In this document: piece by piece, positions 6,221 through 9,965 of the stretch
How positions within the stretch are numbered: the stretch's first letter is position 1
Layout: each line of letters opens with the position of its first letter
From: Chitinophagales bacterium
GTDB taxonomy: Bacteria; Bacteroidota; Bacteroidia; Chitinophagales; UBA10324
Direction of reading: 5' to 3'
Assembly (NCBI GenBank): GCA_013695775.1
Contig: JACCZV010000348.1
Coordinates: forward strand, 1-9,965
DNA: 9,965 nucleotides
The notes under the pieces: generated by a model
Database searches by the model: none
What the model saw: the letters and a program-made list of their open reading frames with translations, nothing else
What the model was told of the DNA's origin: nothing
Translations under genes and position numbers: made by a program

Positions 6221-6327
6221 CTTCGAATAAATATTCTATTGTTAAGGGAATATTGAACGTCATGGCTGACTGATCTGCCATCTCCAAATGTGTATTCTAT
6301 CGAATGGATGCCGGAATTATTTGTCTT

Positions 6328-6334
6328 TACTTTG
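6328..6334 (+). promoter_or_regulatory. possible -7 promoter element before the UbiA gene
   Basis: TACTTTG resembles the Bacteroidota -7 box (TAnnTTTG with one base fewer) and lies 62 bases before the TTG start of the prenyltransferase, just after the last palindromic unit. No good -33 partner is seen, so the call is tentative. Confidence 0.3.
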
Positions 6335-6396
6335 CGAGGATTTAGGTATCAGCTTCTAAGAGTAAATTTTTAGCAAGCATTTAATGTAAAAGCACT

Positions 6397-7368
6397 TTGT
6401 TGGATCAGCCAGCTTTCCTGAAGAATTTCTTCTCTTTTATTCGGCTCATTCGATTTATTAATCTATTCTTCATTGCGCTAACGCAATTTTTAGTTCAATA
6501 TACCATTATAAAACCTATTCTGGCTCAGGCGGGGGTACCCCCTACTCTTGAACACCTGAATTTCTTTTTATTGGTGCTTTCAACCATGCTAATTGCAGCA
6601 GCCGGATATATAATAAATGATTATTTCGATGTGAAGATTGATGCAATCAATAAGCCGGGAAGGATTTTTATCGACCGTACCATAAGGCGGCGAACTGCCA
6701 TTCTGCTCCATCAGTTTATGACTGGAATAGGGGTGCTTTTGGCATTTTATGTTGCTTGGAAATCAGGAAATATCAGGCTCGGTCTTATCCATCCCATTGT
6801 TGCAGGATTGCTTTGGTTTTATTCCACCGGACATAAAAAAGCACAAATGCTCGTTGGTAATATTGTTGTCTCTTTTTTGTCAGCATTCATTATAATGATA
6901 GTCGCCCTTTATGAAAGGGAATTATTTCAACCCTCAAATGCCGATGTTAACGCAGCTGCTTATACCATCTTCATTCTTATCTTTTTCTATTTTCTCTTTG
7001 CATTTTTAATTTCGCTGGCGCGTGAACTTGTCAAGGATATGGAAGACCTGAAAGGAGACGCTGAATATGGTAGCAGAACCCTGCCTATTATCATCGGAGT
7101 TAAATCCACTAAAATTATAGTTTCACTTATAATCGGATTGATCCTCTGCTTTCTTATTTATCTGCAATTTAGGCAAGCATCAAGCGGCGATTACATTTCC
7201 GTTTTACATCTTTTCACCACCCTGGAGGTTCCGCTTGGCATTGCTATTTACCTGCTTAATAAGGCTGATTCGCAGAAACAATTTTCCCTTGTGAGTAGTG
7301 TTATTAAAATTGCGATGCTTATGGGAATCCTGACGATGCTGTATTTTTATTATCTTATTTTCCAATGA
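6397..7368 (+). CDS. UbiA-family prenyltransferase (integral membrane)
   Basis: This 323-residue membrane enzyme joins a polyprenyl diphosphate to an acceptor in the cytoplasmic membrane. Both aspartate motifs that bind Mg2+-diphosphate are present: Asn74-Asp75-x2-Asp78-x3-Asp82 (NDYFDVKIDAINKPGR) and Asp214-x2-Asp217-x3-Asp221 (KDMEDLKGDAEYGSRTLPI). Several hydrophobic helices surround them (for example 20-35, 56-73, 110-120, 150-170, 190-206 and 235-252). The frame has TAA four codons upstream and no ATG before TTG-TTG, so translation must begin at TTG 6397 or 6400. Bacteroidota members next to KdsC-type phosphatases are usually annotated as geranylgeranylglycerol-phosphate geranylgeranyltransferase. 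Menaquinone-route enzymes (MenA/MqnP) share the fold, and the convergent mqnB keeps that open. Acceptor unproven. Confidence 0.88.
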   Translation: MLDQPAFLKNFFSFIRLIRFINLFFIALTQFLVQYTIIKPILAQAGVPPTLEHLNFFLLVLSTMLIAAAGYIINDYFDVKIDAINKPGRIFIDRTIRRRTAILLHQFMTGIGVLLAFYVAWKSGNIRLGLIHPIVAGLLWFYSTGHKKAQMLVGNIVVSFLSAFIIMIVALYERELFQPSNADVNAAAYTIFILIFFYFLFAFLISLARELVKDMEDLKGDAEYGSRTLPIIIGVKSTKIIVSLIIGLILCFLIYLQFRQASSGDYISVLHLFTTLEVPLGIAIYLLNKADSQKQFSLVSSVIKIAMLMGILTMLYFYYLIFQ

Positions 7369-7405
7369 CAAGCTTAAAACTCAAAAGAAACCAATTCATC
7401 TTGTT

Positions 7406-8086
7406 TTATTCATCCTTACCTTGCAATATTTCTCTAAGTAACTTAATGGCGAAATTGTTCAGATTTGCTATTCCCAAGTTGACCTGCCATTTCGATTTGT
7501 CTCGTTTTTCAACATAATTAGAAACAGTTCTGATCTGCAGACAGGGAACACTTTGCTTCCGGCAACAATACATGAAAGCTGCCCCCTCCATTGATTCAAT
7601 ATCAGGAGCATAATTTCTAACCATCCGCGAGATATTGAGGTCATTTCCGGAGACAGTATTTACGGTAACACCTCTTACCTCAGAAATTTCAGTTAAGGAA
7701 TTATTTTGCTCTTTGTACCAATTCCTGATCAATCCGTTTTCAAAAGGGAACTCATTAAATTCAAGTAACCCAAGTTTAAATAAATCATGAAAATTCTCAC
7801 CGTCCTCAGCACCAATATCGCCAAACATATCCATCGTAACATTCACTGTAGTTCCAATGGATAATTCAGTTTTGAAGCTACCGCAGATACCAAGATTTAT
7901 AGCAAGATCCCAATTGTCTGCAGGCAAAGTTTTACCAAGATGATACGCTGTAAAAGGACTTCCGGGCCCGGTGATCATCAATTCAATTCCATGCTTATTG
8001 AAATTTTTTCCCCTGTCTTCATCTAGCAGGTATTCTTCCAGGGGTTCAATTTCTTTCCTGGTACTTGAAACAATCAGCAGCTTCAT
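7406..8086 (-). CDS. mqnB: futalosine hydrolase
   Basis: This 226-residue member of the nucleoside phosphorylase/hydrolase (MTA/SAH nucleosidase-like) family is predicted to split futalosine into hypoxanthine and dehypoxanthine futalosine in the futalosine pathway to menaquinone. Visible features are LLIVSSTRKEIEPL at the N-terminus, the ribose/purine-site loop NLGICGSFK (64-72), the ESMEGAAF box (164-171) with Glu167, and IRTVSNYVEKRDKSKW (185-200), which ends the active site in this subfamily. Length fits MqnB. The gene converges on ubiA with 37 bases between stops and diverges from the pterin synthase gene. A related nucleosidase is the main alternative, but SNYVEKRDKSKW is what I expect of Bacteroidota MqnB. 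No other mqn gene is in view. Confidence 0.85.
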   Translation of the reverse strand: MKLLIVSSTRKEIEPLEEYLLDEDRGKNFNKHGIELMITGPGSPFTAYHLGKTLPADNWDLAINLGICGSFKTELSIGTTVNVTMDMFGDIGAEDGENFHDLFKLGLLEFNEFPFENGLIRNWYKEQNNSLTEISEVRGVTVNTVSGNDLNISRMVRNYAPDIESMEGAAFMYCCRKQSVPCLQIRTVSNYVEKRDKSKWQVNLGIANLNNFAIKLLREILQGKDE

Positions 8087-8161
8087 AAGCTAAAAATATA
8101 ATTTCCTCTTACATGCCTCCTGTAACTCATAAGATTTATGGAAAATTTTCTGTCCGTTGTC

Positions 8162-8169
8162 TACATTTG
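8162..8169 (+). promoter_or_regulatory. Bacteroidota -7 promoter element deciding the pterin synthase start
   Basis: TACATTTG matches TAnnTTTG exactly and lies 19 bases before the ATG at 8189, downstream of an in-frame ATG at 8138. If used, transcription would start around 8176, so only the 8189 start would be translated. Confidence 0.45.
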
Positions 8170-8188
8170 TAAAAATATTTGCTTATTA

Positions 8189-8596
8189 ATGCTATATATA
8201 ACCCGCAAGGAACATTTCAATGCTGCACACCGGCTATTTAATGCAAGCTGGAGTGATGATGAGAACGAAACAGTCTTTGGAAAATGTTCAAATAAAAATT
8301 TTCATGGTCACAACTACAATCTGTTTGTTACCGTTAAGGGCGAACCTGACCCTGAAACGGGGTTAATTGTGAATGCAAAACATTTGAGTACTCTGATTAA
8401 GGATGTAGTCCTTGATAATCTTGATCATAAGAATCTGAATCTGGAAGTTGCCTTTTTAACTGGAATAATTCCAAGTACCGAAAATTTAGCAAAAGCGATA
8501 TGGAATGAGCTGAAACCACACATAACAGGCTGCAGGCTGCATTGTGTAAGATTGTTTGAAACAGAGAATATATTTGCCGAATATTACGGCGAATGA
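8189..8596 (+). CDS. queD: 6-pyruvoyl/6-carboxy-tetrahydropterin synthase family protein
   Basis: This 135-residue enzyme of the PTPS/QueD fold acts on dihydroneopterin triphosphate, the product of the next gene. Zinc ligands His14 (FNAAHRL), His39 and His41 (FHGHNY) are present. So are Cys33 (KCSNKNFHGH), the Asp79-His80 pair (NLDHKNL) and Glu124 (LFETENI), which match the catalytic Cys, Asp-His and Glu of mammalian PTPS. The Cys-x5-HGH spacing, VTVKGEPDPETG and DHKNL are very close to the animal enzyme. The start at ATG 8189 gives the family N-terminus MLYITRKEHFNAAH; an in-frame ATG at 8138 would add 17 atypical residues and would lie upstream of the likely promoter. The product could serve queuosine or biopterin synthesis, so the symbol queD names the family rather than a proven role. 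Confidence 0.87.
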   Translation: MLYITRKEHFNAAHRLFNASWSDDENETVFGKCSNKNFHGHNYNLFVTVKGEPDPETGLIVNAKHLSTLIKDVVLDNLDHKNLNLEVAFLTGIIPSTENLAKAIWNELKPHITGCRLHCVRLFETENIFAEYYGE

Positions 8597-8695
8597 GCAA
8601 TCTTAATAAATTCCAACAGTACGTTACCTATTAGAGATGCTTCCTTATCACCTGCACACAATCAGTAGAGAAATAAGGAAAATCAAAAAAATATC

Positions 8696-9283
8696 ATGAA
8701 GCTGGAAACTGAAAATCAAACAACCAACACTTTGACATCCTGTTTTCAGGAAATGATCCTAAGCATTGGTGAAAACATGGAGCGTGAAGGTTTGGTTAAA
8801 ACGCCTCTGCGAGCTGCCAAGGCAATGCAGTTTCTAACACATGGATACGAGATGGATCCCGAAGCCATCCTCAGATCTGCTATGTTTAAAGAGCAATACA
8901 GTGAGATGGTAATTGTTAAAGATATTGAGATGTATTCGATATGTGAACATCATCTGCTGCCCTTTTTCGGCCGTGCCCATATTGCCTATATCCCTAACGG
9001 ATATATTGTGGGATTAAGTAAACTTGGCAGAATTGTAGATGCCTTTTCACGGCGCCTGCAAGTGCAGGAGCGACTGACACATCAGATTTTAGACTGCATA
9101 CAACAAACATTAAATCCTCAGGGCGTCGCAGTTGTGATTGAAGCAAAGCATCTCTGCATGATGATGCGCGGTGTACAAAAACAAAATTCTGTGGCCACAA
9201 CGTCTGCGTTTACCGGTGAATTTGCCCAGGAGAAAACAAGAGCAGAATTTATCCGGCTTATTGCTGCCGATCTGATGAATTGA
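8696..9283 (+). CDS. folE: GTP cyclohydrolase I
   Basis: This 195-residue enzyme converts GTP to 7,8-dihydroneopterin triphosphate, the entry step to folate, queuosine and biopterin. Zinc ligands Cys83 and His86 (SICEHHLLPFFG) and Cys154 (KHLCMMMRGV) are present, with the catalytic His85 and His152. TPLRAAKAM (36-44), GLSKLGRIVDAFSRRLQVQE (106-125) and the C-terminal TSAFTGEF are standard family segments. Length is normal for the homodecameric FolE type. It lies 99 bases after the pterin synthase gene on the same strand. No convincing promoter was seen between them, so co-transcription is likely and would couple supply and use of dihydroneopterin triphosphate. Confidence 0.95.
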   Translation: MKLETENQTTNTLTSCFQEMILSIGENMEREGLVKTPLRAAKAMQFLTHGYEMDPEAILRSAMFKEQYSEMVIVKDIEMYSICEHHLLPFFGRAHIAYIPNGYIVGLSKLGRIVDAFSRRLQVQERLTHQILDCIQQTLNPQGVAVVIEAKHLCMMMRGVQKQNSVATTSAFTGEFAQEKTRAEFIRLIAADLMN

Positions 9284-9369
9284 TTCTTTTATAGATAATT
9301 TTAATGCAATCCGGCTTTTTTGTTTATCTGCATCTGTTATTTCCATTAACCACCGCAGGGTAATTTAAT

Positions 9370-9377
9370 TAATTTTG
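9370..9377 (+). promoter_or_regulatory. Bacteroidota -7 promoter element before fabD
   Basis: TAATTTTG is an exact TAnnTTTG match 73 bases before the fabD ATG, inside the 167-base folE-fabD gap. It implies a leader of roughly 65 bases. No clear -33 TTTG was found. Confidence 0.45.
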
Positions 9378-9450
9378 TACCCCAGTAGTTGGTGCTGACT
9401 ATACGATACTCCTGTATCAGCTAAAAAACCACAAGCGATCTTATTTTTAA

Positions 9451-9965
9451 ATGAAAGCATATGTATTTCCGGGCCAGGGCACACAGTTTTCAGGCATGGG
9501 GAAAGATTTATTTGAGAAAAGCTCTGTTGCAAGAGAATATTTCGAAGCCGCAAATGATATTTTGCAGTATCGTATCACAGAAGTGATGTTTGCTGGTAGT
9601 GAAGAGGAACTTAAGCAAACAAAAATAACGCAGCCGGCTATTTTTATTCATTCAGTGATAAAAGCAAAAGTAGCTGGCAATGATTTTCAACCTAATATGG
9701 TTGCCGGTCATTCGCTCGGTGAATTTTCAGCCCTGGTGGCAAATGAATGTCTGTCTTTTGAAGATGGTCTGCAGCTTGTATATAAAAGGTCAATTGCCAT
9801 GCAGATGGCGTGTGAGATTCAACCCTCTGCCATGGCAGCCATATTGGGGTTAGAGAATGATAAAGTAGAATCCATTTGTGCATCCATCGAGGGTATCGTA
9901 GTTCCTGCAAATTATAACAGCCCTGGCCAATTAGTGATCAGTGGAACTGTGGAGGCGGTTAATGC
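9451..9965 (+). CDS. fabD: malonyl-CoA:ACP transacylase FabD (partial, runs off right end)
   Basis: The first 171 codons of a gene that continues beyond the window; full-length FabD is about 300 residues. It transfers malonyl groups from CoA to acyl carrier protein for fatty acid synthesis in the cytoplasm. MKAYVFPGQGTQFSGMG is the typical N-terminus. Gln9 of the oxyanion-hole loop, the nucleophile Ser88 in GHSLGEFSAL and Arg113 (YKRSIAMQ), which binds the malonyl carboxylate, are all present. NYNSPGQLVISG also matches the family. The second catalytic His lies beyond the window edge. A likely promoter lies upstream, so it is probably transcribed separately from folE. Trans-acyltransferases of polyketide clusters share the fold, but nothing else suggests such a cluster. 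Confidence 0.93.
   Translation, partial: MKAYVFPGQGTQFSGMGKDLFEKSSVAREYFEAANDILQYRITEVMFAGSEEELKQTKITQPAIFIHSVIKAKVAGNDFQPNMVAGHSLGEFSALVANECLSFEDGLQLVYKRSIAMQMACEIQPSAMAAILGLENDKVESICASIEGIVVPANYNSPGQLVISGTVEAVN

Larger units (their letters stand above)
6068..6305 (+). repeat. degenerate palindromic repeat cluster (REP/MITE-like) in intergenic region
   Basis: The 366-base gap 6031-6396 has no credible gene but holds related units. The core is CGTCATGGCGG-x(6)-TCCGCCATCTCC, followed by GAATAAATATTCTATTG. Copies start near 6068 (left arm degraded), 6172 (first 15 bases only), 6196 (best) and 6258; the last two are 62 bases apart. Each full unit can fold because GGCGG pairs with CCGCC across a short loop. 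The 3' part AATATTCTAT recurs at 6102-6111 and 6230-6239, with GTATTCTAT at 6292-6300. Such units are usually short, dispersed and non-coding. They do not occur elsewhere in this window. Confidence 0.75.

Noticed and set aside
6031..6396. CRISPR array in the repeat-containing gap
   Set aside because: Units are few, uneven, degenerate and palindromic over most of their length, without regular unique spacers or cas genes.
8138..8188. Upstream ATG extending the pterin synthase by 17 residues
   Set aside because: The added residues are atypical for the family and a TACATTTG promoter box lies between the two ATGs, favouring the start at 8189.
4759..8648. Similar 15-mers GAGATGCTTTCTTAT (4759-4773) and GAGATGCTTCCTTAT (8634-8648) upstream of fdx and folE
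   Set aside because: A 14 of 15 match is expected about twice by chance in a window this size, and the positions relative to the start codons differ.
9284..9345. Terminator after folE
   Set aside because: AGATAA/TTATCT can pair but the loop is about 25 bases and the T-run lies inside it, so this is not a credible intrinsic terminator.
9451..9965. Start of a polyketide cluster (acyltransferase)
   Set aside because: The residues fit ordinary FabD and the neighbouring genes are cofactor housekeeping genes.

Overview
The window looks like a chromosomal segment of a Bacteroidota bacterium. Three things point there: several intergenic regions carry the Bacteroidota -7 promoter motif TAnnTTTG; the gene order DUF2520 Rossmann protein / KdsC-type HAD phosphatase / UbiA prenyltransferase is one I associate with this phylum; and a futalosine hydrolase suggests menaquinone synthesis by the futalosine route. 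No rRNA, tRNA, CRISPR array, transposase or phage gene was seen. The genus cannot be fixed from this sequence alone.

Left part (1-3121): a low-confidence 47-residue minus-strand ORF lies at the edge. It is followed by ccmE and ccmF, which overlap by one base and form a cytochrome c maturation unit. CcmE has Cys instead of His at the haem-attachment position (CxxxY type). Next (3180-3783, minus) is a decayed VapC-like PIN toxin gene with an in-frame TGA. Its 3' end overlaps a small intact ORF (51 aa) that looks like the partner antitoxin and that gene callers could easily miss.

Middle (3863-7368): five plus-strand genes follow: a DUF2520 Rossmann protein, an Isc-type [2Fe-2S] ferredoxin, IscX, a KdsC-type HAD phosphatase and a UbiA-family prenyltransferase. 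The ferredoxin and HAD genes share an identical 15-base sequence running into their start codons. A 366-base gap before ubiA holds degenerate palindromic repeats of REP/MITE type.

Right part (7406-9965): futalosine hydrolase (mqnB) converges on ubiA and diverges from a 6-pyruvoyl-tetrahydropterin synthase-type gene. That gene is followed by GTP cyclohydrolase I (folE), so two consecutive pterin-pathway steps are side by side. The window ends inside fabD (malonyl-CoA:ACP transacylase), which has its own likely promoter.

Most of the window is housekeeping metabolism. I found no convincing undescribed multi-gene system. The points most worth a second look are the Cys-type CcmE, the broken toxin with an intact antitoxin, the palindromic repeats, and the repeated leader at two start codons.
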